DNA of 64,000 bases from Papaver somniferum (taxonomy: Eukaryota > Streptophyta > Magnoliopsida > Ranunculales > Papaveraceae). The stretch spans positions 158,250,406-158,314,405 of the forward strand of contig NC_039363.1 of the NCBI RefSeq assembly GCF_003573695.1. The letters are read 5' to 3'. Below are positions 22,036 through 34,811 of the stretch, in pieces (the first letter of the stretch is position 1; each line of letters opens with the position of its first letter). A program made the translations under genes and the position numbers. The notes under the pieces are model-generated. The model was given only the letters and a program-made list of their open reading frames with translations. It was not told the DNA's origin and made no database searches.

Positions 22036-23776
22036 AATTTTAGTGACTAAAATATCAATACATATGGAATACAAAAAAGATAAAGAAACCTTAGTAGCTC
22101 CTATTCCAATTGTCTAATCTTCAACATTCCTCGAAATCTTCGTCACTTCCAAGTACTCCAATGATCCCAAAGGTTGTAAGTTTAGCATCACCGTTGTTGA
22201 AGATCCGCAGTTATAACAATGAGAAAGCATCGGTCTCGATCATTATTATACAGTGTCATAGTATTATTACACAGTGTCAAAGTCCAATTGTATCACAACT
22301 TCAACAATAATATTATGGTGATATGTATGACTCCCCCTTAGTCAATACTCTATCTCACATGGAAATCACTCCCCCTTACACAATGATCCGAAAACCATAT
22401 GTATTTGTAGTGTGAACTACATATTAATTCCCCCCCCTTTTTGTCAATAAAATTGGCAAAGGTACAAGAACGGGATCATAATGAAATTTCCGTAAGAGAC
22501 ATTTCATGACTAAAATAAAATACATACCATCTAATTTAGATGCAATCACATAGCCGAAGCTAGTAGCATCTATCAACGAGTTTAAAGATACAATATTACC
22601 CCTTTAAAATTCCACAGCCGCACACCCCTCAAGATATGACCATTAAGCACAAGTTCAAAAGAACTCTCCCCCATTTGATGTCATTCCCAAGGGAACAACA
22701 AGAGCGACCTTAATTTCAAAAGAAAAGAAGGATTTTTATTGGACACCAAAAACCATGAGAATGATTTTCTATATCCAAAAACTCAATCAAATTAATCACA
22801 AGTAAATCCATGATTAATTTAATCGGAATACACAATCAAATTAAACACAAAAGTGATTAACTTAATTGATTATGCTCGACATAAGAGAACTTACGGAGCA
22901 TATGACTAACATAAACATTAGAAAATGAATAGGATAATCGTTCATATACTCAACATAAGAGGAATCTTACGGAGTATGAAAATACTCAACTAGATTAAGT
23001 ACAAGAGAAACCATAATTAATCTAATTGGAATACACAACCAAACTAATTACAAAAAGTAATCAATTTAATTGTCATTTGTTTTGCTCTACATAAAAAGAC
23101 TTATGGAGCAATAACTAAATAACCAAACAAGATAATTAATTTAGTTCAAGAATGCTCAACATAAAGTACCTTACGGAACAACCAACAAAACTAATCAAAA
23201 ATTAATCAACTTGGTTATATCGTGCTCAACATAAGACACATTACGGAGCGTCACAGTATTACATGAAATATGGATCAGTTAAGATCAACACTGTGGAATA
23301 CACAAGGATTCGTTCTATCTTCCATCACTATTTGCATAACGATATTTAATAGACATGATCCTTGAACACAAAAGATTTTAACCTATCTTCCATCAAAGAA
23401 TTGACAATATAGGCTTAACTTTTGTATATTTCAAAAGTCTATTCATCCTTAAACCAATACATGAATACCGATCATGAACGACTTTACTTTTGACAAAATA
23501 TGGGACAACATAGTTCACGGACGTAAACACCAATATCCCATAAAAAATTGTAATATTACAAATCATAAAGATTAAATACTGCAAACCATTATCCTCCAAA
23601 TACTTTTAGAATTTAAACCAATAAACCTAAAGAAACAAGAAGATGAAAATAATAGCTATGTGTAGTCACAATCATTGTATTCAAGGCACTAGTTATTCTT
23701 CCACCTAAACCATAAAGAAGACATACTAGGCAACAATATCTTTGAGAAATTCCTTATTATTCCCGAACTCCTTGTC
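22036..23776 (-). other. 3' non-coding region of I1
   Basis: Apart from the hairpin array no feature is supported. Short frames such as 23599-23393 are not kept in I2 and I3 at the same coordinates. The equivalent stretches are 30970-32600 and 37245-38900. Confidence 0.5.
22789..23252 (-). repeat. Hairpin array in I1
   Basis: About ten short inverted repeats in ~460 bases. One class has stems ATGCTC/GAGCAT (22872-22901), ATACTC/GAGTAT (22946-22977) and TTGCTC/GAGCAA (23082-23111), plus an imperfect copy at 23152-23181 and a G-U-paired copy near 23222-23251. Most units have an inner TAAG..CTTA pair or a close variant. Between them lie other stems: AAATTAATCA/TGATTAATTT (22789-22820), TAGATTAA/TTAATCTA (22991-23024), AACTAAAT/ATTTAGTT and AACCAA/TTGGTT. 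Spacing is about 40-70 bases. No protein frame runs through it. Confidence 0.75.
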
Positions 23777-24202
23777 CTAAACATCCATCGGAATATAAGG
23801 TTCGTGGAGGAAGGAGTCAATACCAACAAACCGTATTGGCTGATGATTTCGAACCAGGGCCTTTTGAATTTCCAAAGATATTAAAACGCAAGGCTTTATT
23901 TCACTAATCTCCTTTATTACTTCCTTCAACTCACCAAGAACATCGGAAAACTTCTGAGAGTTAGAAGGGACATCCCTTGACTTTCTTGTATTCCTCCTCT
24001 TTCTTTTCAAGGAAGGAGTTACTGGAGATTTCTCTTTTTCCTTGATTGATGGCTTAACAATCATATTGACATCTTTTCCATCCAAAGACATGATGCTTAG
24101 AGAACAGTTATAAACAACTTTGGGAGTGGAATTCATAATCTCATCAAGCAGTCTTAATATATAAAAGATATCAGAGAGGAAAAAGGAATGTAGGGTTAGC
24201 AA
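23777..24202 (-). CDS. Unrecognised 141-aa Lys/Arg-rich ORF, I1
   Basis: Hydrophobic first 20 residues, then a basic block (IKEKEKSPVTPSLKRKRRNT) and a Leu/Glu-rich segment (FSDVLGELKEVIKEISEI) that could form a short helix. I2 (about 32625-33030) and I3 (about 38940-39370) carry the same sequence with frameshifts and an early stop. It sits where pol would be expected. I do not recognise it; it may be a fragment of an ancestral polyprotein or a non-functional frame. Confidence 0.35.
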   Translation of the reverse strand: MLTLHSFFLSDIFYILRLLDEIMNSTPKVVYNCSLSIMSLDGKDVNMIVKPSIKEKEKSPVTPSLKRKRRNTRKSRDVPSNSQKFSDVLGELKEVIKEISEIKPCVLISLEIQKALVRNHQPIRFVGIDSFLHEPYIPMDV

Positions 24203-24678
24203 CCTTTAAGCAGATTCGTAGAAGCCCAATTCTAAACCCTATAAAGAGTAGAATTGTCGATAATTACCCTTTACTTTATTTTAATAGACAAACAACTTAA
24301 GAAAAGAAGAATAATAACTTTTCCTAAAGACTGATTGGTACACAACCTTGTCTCTCTTGATCAGGCACATGAAACAAGATTTACAAAACAACACAATCAA
24401 TTTGTGTTCTGGTGAACAACAATTTTTCCACCATTTTCCTCTAGAGAGGAATCCTCAGACTTCTGTATATCAAGGCGATTTGACCATACTTTCTTCTCTA
24501 ATGGTCTTATTTTGTCTTTGAAAACCAACTTCTTAGATGAAGATCAAATCCTACATACCTCAGCAGTCTTCTGAGCAAGTTTAAGCTTCCTTCCCAAACG
24601 ATTTGATCTTTGTTGAATTTTTTTGGCGTGCCTCACTTTATGTTTGTACTTGTAACATCTTGATAGTCCATGACCCTT

Positions 24679-25930
24679 CTAAGAACAAAACGAGCATGTC
24701 AAACTTGGATAATATTCAGGCATCTGTGACGTGAACGTAACTAGGCACATAGTGGATCCTGAAACATTATAACCAGAGTTTCCAAAGGATGGGTCAATTG
24801 ATTCTTCCAGCTTGATTGGATTCTCTTCTTCACCGAAACCATCAAGGTTGATATATGTATTGCTACAATTATCAAAATCAATGTTTTCACATAGAAGACC
24901 AACACTTGATTTCCTATCTTCATCAGAATCATAGATCTCAGACATCTCATCAAGTGTTATAGCAAGACCTTTGTTCCTAGTGTATTTTCTACGATTTGGG
25001 AACTCGTTTGAAAAATGACCAAAACCTTTACACTTAAATCACTGTGGAATATCCTCGTCATCAGCTTCGTCAGAATCCTTGTTTTTAGGAGGAACGCGAT
25101 TGTGAGGTTTATCTGACGACCTAGGTTTGTCTCTTGAAAACCGTTTACTTCTCTTCAATAGAAGATCCCTAAACTGTCTTGTGATCAAGGAGACTGATTT
25201 GTCAAGATATTCATCCGAAAATCACCCTCAGAGACATAAACACTTTTACTTTTATCAAGTAACTTAGTGTTCTTATGTGCTTTAAAGGAAACATCCTTTC
25301 TGATTTTGGATGTATGCTCATGATCAAAGATCTTTAGCTTTCCAACCAATGTATTTCTGGAAAGACTATCAAGGTTATTTCCCTCAACGATGGCATTATT
25401 CTTAGACTCGTATCTAGATGGCAACGATCTGAGAATTTTCATCAGAATGTCCTTTTCAGGAATAGTCTTACCCAATGCAAAATATGCATTAACAATTTCA
25501 TACAATCTGTGATTAAACTCATCAATTGTAACTTCATCTGCCATATGAAGGTTCTCCCAATCGGAATTAAGGTTTTGAAGCCTAGCTTCCTTTTCACTGG
25601 AGTTTCCTTCAAATACGGTTTCTCAGATATTCCAAGAATCTTTAAACCTAGTGCAATTTGACACATGGTGCTAAAGATTTGGGGTAACGGCTTGTATGAT
25701 GGCATTCAAACCGTCGGAATTTTGTTTTGCAGCAAGTATCTCGGCAGGATTATATTCACCTATATTCTTGGGAACGTTTACATATCCAACTGCCACAACG
25801 AGAGCATCATATCCATTAACAACATATACCCATGATTGAAAATCACACGCTTGAAGAAAAGCTCGCATAGAAATTTTCCACCATAAGTAATTAGAGCCAT
25901 CGAAGACTGGTGGTACGTTAATATAGATAA
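24679..25930 (-). pseudogene. gag: Copia-type gag, I1 copy
   Basis: Broken into frames 25868-25671, 25705-25442, 25544-25185 and 24945-24679. Upstream of the first ATG the frame reads PPVFDxSNYLWWKI-like, the usual start of plant Copia gag (DUF4219/UBN2 type). The order is the UBN2-like body, then a first CCHC knuckle whose first Cys codon is a stop here (25039-25041) and whose last Cys is Phe, then an acidic linker (SEIYDSDEDRKSS), then a second knuckle CSFC-x4-H-x4-C interrupted by a TAG at 24679-24681. Confidence 0.8.
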
Positions 25931-25992
25931 CACCTCGGTCTATAGAGTCAGATCGCTACAAACACAGACTTGTAAGGTCTTGAACGTGTTTG

Positions 25993-26007
25993 CCTGCTAT
26001 GATACCA
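25993..26007 (-). other. Primer-binding site, I1
   Basis: Minus strand TGGTATCATAGCAGG, two bases from L2; close to the tRNA-iMet site TGGTATCAGAGC used by plant Copia elements. Confidence 0.8.
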
Positions 26008-26009
26008 AT

Positions 26010-29000
26010 TGAAAAAGCGGGGGTCTAACAACACCACCCAATATTTCGCTTAGCAATCTGTGTGGACTAACTCCGTAATACTTTCTAGTGAATCAATTAG
26101 ATAGTCAGACTTAATCTAGGTAAAAGTATCTCAAGGAGTTAATATCTCTCTCTTGTTTTGATTTACTCGAGCTAATAGAAACCAGCGAGTCTTTAGTCAA
26201 ACACAAGGAATAACTTGGATGGTATCAAATACCAATATCCAAGGATCAATCAATGACAATCAACAACCAAAGGTTGGATTACTCTAACTGATGAGCTAAC
26301 ACACAACCTGTATTATTTCAATTATAAAGATAAAACAATATAATGCGGAAACTGAAATAACACGGACACCAGAAATTTTGTTAATGAGGAAAACACAAAT
26401 GCAGAAAAACCCCGGGACCTAGTCCAATTGAACACACATTGTATTAAGCCGCTACAGACACTAGCCTACTCCAAGATAACTTCGGACTGGACTGTAGTTG
26501 AACCCCAATCAGTCTCCCAATGATCCAAGTTACAGTTATACTCCCTACGCCTCTGATCCCAGCAGGATACTGCGCACTTGATTCCCTTAGCTGATTTCAC
26601 CCAAAACTAAGAGTTGCTACGACCCATAATGTAACACCCCAAATTTCGGGCCTGGATTCCGATCCAAATCCAAACCCAAACCCAAAACTCGAAATGTCAC
26701 TTTTAATATCAGGCCCTGACTTCCATACTTGGCCCAAATCCAAACGACTAATTCTTTGTTTAATCTTTATTTATGTTTAATTCAGGAAATCGGTTGCAGC
26801 GGATACATAAAAATTCTTTTAGGAACATCTAACCGTTAATTTGACGTGATTTTTAATTTACATGAACCCTAAAGAAATATACTTTATCAGAAAAATTAAT
26901 TTCACCGTTAAAAGGTCCAGATTAAATCCAAAATAATTACGTTTTTAAGAAAGATTCATAAAACAGGAACTGACTCCAGGTCACTCAAATAATTTTACCG
27001 AGTCCAATACGAATCCATAAATTATTATAATTATATATTCTGAATTCTAACTTATCTACTATCCAGTAATAAAATTTCTAGGATTTTTAGTTTACCTTAA
27101 TTACCTTTTGACCATAGTCAAACGAGTAGTTGACCAGTACTGCAGAAACGCACAACAGTGACGATTCGTTTTAGAAAAATCATATCAATTCACTCACAAC
27201 TTCAAATTTTCTTTGGTCGATCATTATGAAAAGATAAAAGAACCATATTTGAGTTTTCAGTAGACCTTAAAGGCTAAAACATGACGTAGAATATTTTAAA
27301 AAAATAGACAACTTCAGTAAAATTGAATCTGACAGAAAACGTCTGATCCTTGTACGGTGAAAACAATTGATTTAAAAATACTTCTGGAACTCAGAAAATT
27401 ATGAAATTTTTATATGTACATATTGAGAGATTTTTACATGTAACATAAAAAAATGAGACAAAAACGTATTATATAATAATTATGATATACAGTCAAACTG
27501 ACATGATCCAGAAATTTCCATTATTCAATCAAATAGAGTAGTCTAAACAAAGCATTGTTTTCTTTGGTTATACATTAATCCAATAATCTTTAAAGCTTTA
27601 ATAACCAATAAATAACTAATTAAATCATCTAAAAGAGTTGATGATATTTTATTACAATCCCAATCATAAATCCTATGCAAACTACTAATAATAGCACCAA
27701 AACCGATCTCTACGCTTCTCCGCCATTAACTCCTTGTGGTGCCATAAAATCTGGAATTTTTTTGTCATTAAACGACGTGAGTTGTGACACCCAGTAGGAA
27801 AAGAAGCAACAAAACATTTTATCAAACGTTTTCAATTCTTTTTAAAACAACTAGCATGGTTAATATCATCACAATTACATGGAAACACCACATCCATAAG
27901 AACAATCAAATCAATCACATCAAATCCGCTCGCCCCAGGGAGCCCCACGTGGGTTTAGGGAACAAAACCGTTCCCAAGGATATCTCGTATCCCATCAAAG
28001 TTGTTTTTAAGAATCACAATCTATGGACCGCAGCCCAACATACATAATCATATTCACAACATCGATTATCATTCATATATGAATCAAAACTTACAAAATA
28101 AAATTAATTAAAAGAAACTTGAATAAAAAGAAGGTTTTTGATTGTGTTGCACCTACCTCAAATCGCTAGCCAAATAAAGATATGAACGATACAGAAAGAC
28201 CAACTTTGGTAACACCCAAGAAGAGAATCACGTCTTCAGAAAAGCCAATAATGGGCAGTAATAATTATCTTTAATGCAAGGATAAATCTTCTAAGGACTT
28301 CACGCGAAAATGGAATATGGACACCGTAACTCTCCTTTTCTCAGTCGACTAATTAACTTTTTATGCCCTCTCTCCCTTTCCCTTCCCTCAAAATGGTCTA
28401 CACCAGTCCGTTAATTAGAAAAATTCTTATTCCTTAAAATCAAGTCCACCCACTCTTGAATTGACACACAGCAAGGCATTAACTGCAAATAAGATTTCCT
28501 TCCCTTTACCAAAATCTCACAGCACACTAAATTTATTCTCTGGCGTAAATCAAGCAAAGCCACTAACTTAATTAGACAGTAAAACAAAGAAAGTCTAAGA
28601 TGTCAAATGTCAACATAGATTCGTCTTATTAGGGAATTTTCATTTCTATTAAACCTAAACATCAGTTCCTAGCTTACCCAGTGTCGACACAAAACCAAAA
28701 ACTTAACAAAATAATTCCAACATATTTTCAGTGCGTATGAACATGAAGAACTCTGTTGACTTGTGATAAGCATATACTTGGTATCGCATGGAGAAGATAT
28801 TTGTTTACAATTCCATATAGGACCTTAACTAAATCCTTTTCTCCTATTTATATTTTTCATTTACTCGTTTATTTGTCACAAAAATAAATAAAAATGAAAC
28901 GGCAAAAGCCTATAGGCGATACCTGCATATGATTACTAAAATACTAATATACCAAAACTGGTTTAAACTTCAAAGGAATTAACGTGATTAATTACCACAC

Positions 29001-30954
29001 CAACCCTAAACATTTATAGCAACCATCATAAACCATGCAAATTCACCAAAATACCTTATAACGAAAAAATGACTATTTTAGCCTCGAGAGTAAAATGACA
29101 CAAGTACCCTAAAAAAATTGGGACGGGCCTTACACATAATTGCAGGTTTTGATAATAAAAAAATCTGTCTCACACAGACAAGTCTATCAAAGGATCAATC
29201 TGTCTCCCACAGAAAAACCCTAAAGTTTTTGTTCCGTCTTTTGATAATAATCAAGGTAAACAGGAACCAATTGATAATCCGGTCTTATATTCCCGAAGAA
29301 CAGCCTAGATAAATCAATCACCTCACAAAAATTTTAATCGTATGATAGCGAAACAAGATGTTGCGGAATCACAAACAATGAGACGAAGATATTTGTGACT
29401 ACTTTTTATATCTTTCCTATCGAAGATATTAATCTCAAGCTAATCAATATGATTGGACTCGTACAATAGAAGATGCAAGATCATATCACACAACTAAGAT
29501 AAAAGTAATATCGGTCTGGCTTCACAATCCCAATGAAGTCTTTAATTCGTTAACCTGGCTTTAGAAGAAGAAAACCAAAGGTTAAAGGAGAAACGACTCT
29601 AGCACGCAAACTAGTATCACATGTGAGGTGTGGGGATTAGTTTTGCAAAGTTGCTAGATGTCCCCTTATATAGTCTTTCAAATCAGGGTTTCTCCATGGT
29701 CACAAAGCAAACAATATCCACCGTTAGATGAAAACCTCATTTAGATTCAAGCTAATATTTCTCAGCCGTTAGATCGAAAACTTAGCTTGTTATACACAAA
29801 TGAAATGCACTCTTCTAGGTTTGTTAACCATACCCAAATGTGTACATTGTTGGTTCAACAATATTTAACCAAAAGGTTAGCCATATGAGCATTTCATACC
29901 AACCGTATTCTTCTTCACCATAACTAGTTAAAATGACTCAAATGAACTAGTCAGAGAGTTGTTCAATTACAAGGAAATCTTATTTACTACACAAGACACA
30001 ATTGAAGCAAAGATGATTTGATTCACTCGAATCGGTTCATGAACTTTATAGCCACGGTTTGCAAATTGCATTCCTTAGTCTTTATAAGTTTAAGTTCAGC
30101 AATCATCTTCAAATATATGACCCTCTTAAGTTCACACACTAGGTTCGCGGACTTAAGCAACCAGGAAGAGTTTACAAACTCCAGCAAAAAATCTCGGCAA
30201 AGACTTTCCGCCGGTTCGTGGACTGGGTTCGCGGACGCAGCTAGTTTGTCAGCTCCAGCAGAATTTCTCGGGATGAGAAGTTCGGCAGTTCGTGGACTGA
30301 GTTCACGGACTTGGCAGCAAGCCATTCTTACGGTTTCTCTTGATCAACAAAGTTAGCAAACTTTGGTTCAAGGGACATGACTTATGCACATATGTGTTTC
30401 CATAACAATACTTATGTCCGTCATTGGTTATGTAATCTAAACTCTCATTCCAACCATTGAAACATTCTTAGAGGACGTTATATAGTTGCTACACCATTTC
30501 TCGTCAAAGCAATTTTCAAAGTGATTGTAACATATCATGACTTACGTCACTAGGTAAAGATAAACATGGTCGAAGCGAAACGCTTACCAACACATATTTC
30601 GAGATATGATAGGCGAGGTATACTCGGCTCGAAATACCAAATGTGTATAATCTAAGTCTATATATAGCACACGACTTTTTGTCTCAGAAGTAAGAGATAG
30701 TATATAGACTTTTTAGTGACAAATAAGTTCAAGTCTTCACATACCTTTTTGTCAAGAAGTTCCACCGGTTCCTTGAGTAGTTCTTCTTCTTGTATGATGA
30801 ATCGCCATGAAGTCCTTGAGCTCAACTACACTTTTATCCTAGTCCGAACTTAGGTATGTAGACTAGAAATCAAGACTTATAGTTTTGTCACTAACATTGA
30901 CAAACATGCTTGATATAGAAACGCATGCGAGTTCGACCGAGCAATGCTCTAACA
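26010..30954 (-). repeat. LTR L2, split by a solo LTR
   Basis: About 2,435 bp once the insertion at 26630-29134 and its TSD are removed. Minus-strand TATA at plus 29665-29673 (CTATATAAG on the minus strand). Its right half is almost identical to the right half of L3; its left half is clearly different from L3. Confidence 0.85.
26630..29134. mobile_element. Solo LTR (2,505 bp) inside L2
   Basis: Starts TGTAACACCCCAAATTTCGG and ends GGGACGGGCCTTACA, flanked by CATAA at 26625-26629 and 29135-29139. L1, L3 and L4 are uninterrupted at the same point, which confirms the empty site. TGTAACACCCC..TTACA ends are common in LTRs of plant chromovirus-type Ty3 elements. No coding sequence inside; a frame at 27784-28047 is not recognised. 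Because it is absent from L3, it either postdates the array or lies left of the recombination point. Confidence 0.88.
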
Positions 30955-30969
30955 ATCTTCCCCTTTGTC
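30955..30969 (-). promoter_or_regulatory. Polypurine tract, I2
   Basis: Minus strand GACAAAGGGGAAGAT next to L2; one G-to-A change against I1, shared with I3. Confidence 0.7.
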
Positions 30970-31672
30970 AATTTTAGTGACTAAACTATCAATATATGGA
31001 ATACAAAAAAGATAAAGAAACTTTAGTAGCTCCTATTCCACATGTCTAATCTTCAACATTCTTCGAAATCTTCATCACTTCCAAGTACTCCAATGATCCC
31101 AAAGGTTGTAAGTTTACATCACCGTTATTGAAGATCCGTAGGATAACAATGAGAAAGCATCTGTCTCGATCATTATTATACAGTGTCATAGTCCAATTGT
31201 ATCACAACTTTAACAATAATACTATGGTGATATGTATCACTCCCTCTTAGTCAATACTCCATCTCACATGGAAACCACTCCCCCTTACACAATGATCCGA
31301 AAACCAATTTTTTGTAGTGTGAACTACATTAATTCCCCCACTTTTTGTCAATAAATTGGCATACAAGAACGATCATAATGAAATTTCCGTAAGAGACATT
31401 TCATGACTAAAAGAAAATACATACCTCTAATTTAGATGCAATCATATATCCGAATTAATAGCATTCATCAAGGAGTTTAAAGATACAAGATACCCCTTAA
31501 AATTCCACAGCGGCACACCCCTCAAGATGACCATTAACACAAGTTCAAAAGAACTCTCCCCATTTATGTCATTCCCAAGGGAACAACAAGAGCGACCTTA
31601 ATTTCAAAAGAAAAAAGGATTTTATTGGCACCAAAAACCATGAGAATGATTTTCTATATCCAAAAACTCAAT

Positions 31673-32135
31673 CAAATTAATCACAAGTAACCCATGATTA
31701 ATTTAATCGAATACGCAATCAAATTAAACACAAAAGTGATCAACTTAATTGATTATGCTCGACATAAGATAACTTACGGAGCATACGACTAACATAACCA
31801 TTAGAAAATGAATATGGATAGTCGTTCATATACTCAACATAAGAGGAATCTTACGGAGTATGAAAATACTCAACTAGATTAATTACAAGAGAACCGTAAT
31901 TAATCTAATTGGAATACACAACCAAACTAATTACAAAAGTAATCAATTTAATTGTCATTTGTTTTGCTCGACATAAAAAGACTTATGGAGCAATAACTAA
32001 ATAACCAAACAAGATGATTAATTTAGTTCAAGAATGCTCAACATAAAGTACCTTACGGAACAACCAACAAAGCTAATCAAAAATTAATCAACTTGGTTGT
32101 ATCGTGCTCAACATAAGACACATTATGGAGCCTCA
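31673..32135 (-). repeat. Hairpin array in I2
   Basis: Same order of stems as in I1. The stem near 31876 is a perfect AGATTAATTAC/GTAATTAATCT where I1 has a weaker version. Confidence 0.7.
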
Positions 32136-33511
32136 CAGTATTACATAAAATATGGATCAGTGAAGATCAATATGTGGAATACAAGGATTCATTCTATCTT
32201 CCATCACTATTTGCATAACGATATTTAATAGACATAATCCTTGAACACAACAAATATTGACAATATAGGCTTAACTTTTGTATATGTCAAAAGTATTCAT
32301 CCTTAAATCAATACATGAATACCGATCATGAACGACTTTACTTTTGACAAAATATGGGACAACATAGTTCACGGACGTAAACACCAATATCCCAAACAAA
32401 TTTAATATAACAAATCATAAAGATTAAATACTGCAAACCATCATCCTCCAAATATTTTAGAATTTAAACCAATAAACCTAAAGAACAAGAAGATGAAAAT
32501 AATATCTATGTGTAATCAATCATTGCTATTCAAGCACTAGTTATTCTTCCAACTAAACCAAAGAAGACATATAGGCAACAATATCTTTGAGAAATTCCTT
32601 ATCATTCCCGAACTCCTTGTCGTCAACAGCCATTGGAATATAAGGTTCATGGAGGAAGGAGTCAATACCAACAAACCGTGGCTGATGATTCGAACCAGGG
32701 CCTTCTGAATTTCCAAAGATCTTAAAACGCAAGCCTTTATTTCACTAATCTTTTCTTACTTCCTTCAACTCATCAAGAACATCGGAAAACTTCTGAGAGT
32801 TACAAGGGACATCCCTTGGCTTTCATGTATTCCTCCTATTTCTTTTCAAGGAAGGAGTTACTGGAGATTTCTCTTTTTCCTTGATTGATGGCTTAACAAT
32901 CATATTGACATCTTTTCCATCCAAAGACATGATGCTTAGAGGACAGTTATAAACAACTGGTTTTTGTGAGTGGAATTCACAATCTCATCAAGCAGTCTTA
33001 ATATATAAAAGATATCAGAGAGGAAAAAGGAATGTAGGGTTCGCAACCTTTAAGCAGATTCGTAGAAGCCCAATTCTAAACCCTATAAGATAGAATTGTC
33101 GATAATAACCCTTTACTTTATTTTGATAGCCAAACAACTAAGAAAGAAGAAGAAAAAACTTTTCCTAAAGCCTGATTGGTACACAACCTTGTCTCTTTTG
33201 ATCAGGCACATGAGACAAGATTTACCAAACAACACAATCAATTTGTGTTATGGTGAACAACAATTTGTCCACCATTTTCCTCTAGAGAGGAATCCTCAGA
33301 CTTCTGTCTATAAGCGATTTGACCATACTTCTTCTCTAATGGTCTTATTTTGTCTTTGAAACCAACTTCTTAGACGAAGATAAAATCCTACATACCTCAG
33401 CAGTCTTCTGAGCAAGTTTAAGCTTCCTTCCCAACGATTTGATCTTTGTTGAATTTTTTGGCGTGCCTCACTGATGTTTGTACTTGTAACATCTTGATAG
33501 TCATGACCCTT

Positions 33512-34673
33512 CTAAGAACAAAACGAGCACGTCAAACTTGGATAATATTCAGGCATCTGTGGTGAACGTAACTAGGCACATAGTGGATCCTGAAACATAA
33601 CCAGAGTTTCCAAAGGATGGGTCAATTGATTCTTCCAGCTTGATTGGATTCTCTTCTTCACCGAAACCATCAAGGTTGATATATGTATTGATACAATTAT
33701 CAAAATCAATGTTTTCACATAGAAGACCAACACTTGATTTCCTATCTTCATCAGAATCATAGATCTCAGACAGTGTTATAGCAAGACCTTTGTTCCTAGT
33801 GTATTTTCTACGATTTGGGAACTCGTTTGAAAAATGACCAAAACCTTTACACTTAAAGCACTGTGGAATATCCTCGTCATCAGCTTCGTCAGAATCCTTG
33901 TTTTTAGGAGGAACGCGATTGTGAGGTTTATCTGACGACCTAGGTTTGTCTCTTGAAAACCGTTTACTTCTCTTCAATAGAAGATACCTAAACTGTCTTG
34001 TGATCAAGGAGACTGATTTGTCAAGATCTTCATCCGAAAAATCACCCTCAGAGACATAAACACTTTTACTTTTATCAAGTAACTTAGTGTTCTTATGTGC
34101 TTTAAAGGAAACATCCTTTCTGATTTTGGATGTATGCTCATGATGAAAGATCTTTAGCTTTCCAACCAATGTATTTCTGGAAAGATTATCAAGGTTATTT
34201 CCCTCAACGATGGCATGCTTCTTAGACTCGTATCTAGATGGCAGCGATCTGAGAATTTTCATCACAATGTCCTTTGCAGGAATAGTTACCCAATGCAAAA
34301 GATGCATTAACAATTTCATACAATCTGTGATTAAACTCATCAAATGTATCTTCATCTGCCATACGAAGGTTCTCCCAATCGAATTAAGGTTTTGAAGCCT
34401 AGATTCTTTTCACTAGAGTTTCCTTCAAATACGGTTTTAAGAACCCAACATCTTTAGACCTAGTGCAATTTGACACATGGTGCGAAGATTTGGGGTAATG
34501 TCATGTATGATGGCATTCAAACCGTAATTTTGCTTTGCAGCAAGTATCTCGGCAGGATTATATTCACCAATATTCTTGGGAACGTTTACATCTCCAACTG
34601 CCACAACGAGAGCATCATAGCCATTAACAACATATACCCATGATTGAAAATCATGCTTGAAGAAAGCTCGCAT
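33512..34673 (-). pseudogene. gag: Copia-type gag, I2 copy
   Basis: Frames 34673-34437 and 34355-33549 carry the homology. The second is the best-preserved C-terminal half: a 268-residue frame with the UBN2-like end, basic linker, knuckle CFKCKGFGHFSNEF (last Cys replaced by Phe) and acidic tail. A two-base deletion before 33549 ends it early, and the stop inside the second knuckle is also present at 33512-33514. Several short deletions against I3 break the N-terminal half. Confidence 0.8.
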
Positions 34674-34794
34674 AACAATTTTCCACCATAAGTAATTAGA
34701 GCTATCGAAGACTGGTGGTACGTTAATAGAGATACACCTCTGTCATAGAGGAAGATCGCTACAAACACAACTTGTAAGGTCTTGAACGTGTTTT

Positions 34795-34809
34795 CCTACT
34801 CTGATACCA
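34795..34809 (-). other. Primer-binding site, I2
   Basis: Minus strand TGGTATCAGAGTAGG, tRNA-iMet type, two bases from L3. Confidence 0.8.
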
Positions 34810-34811
34810 AT

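Noticed and set aside
30023..30356. Overlapping 100- and 112-aa frames on both strands in L2
   Set aside because: Mirror frames in GGTTCGCGGAC-rich LTR sequence; they recur with changes in L1, L3 and L4 and carry no domain.
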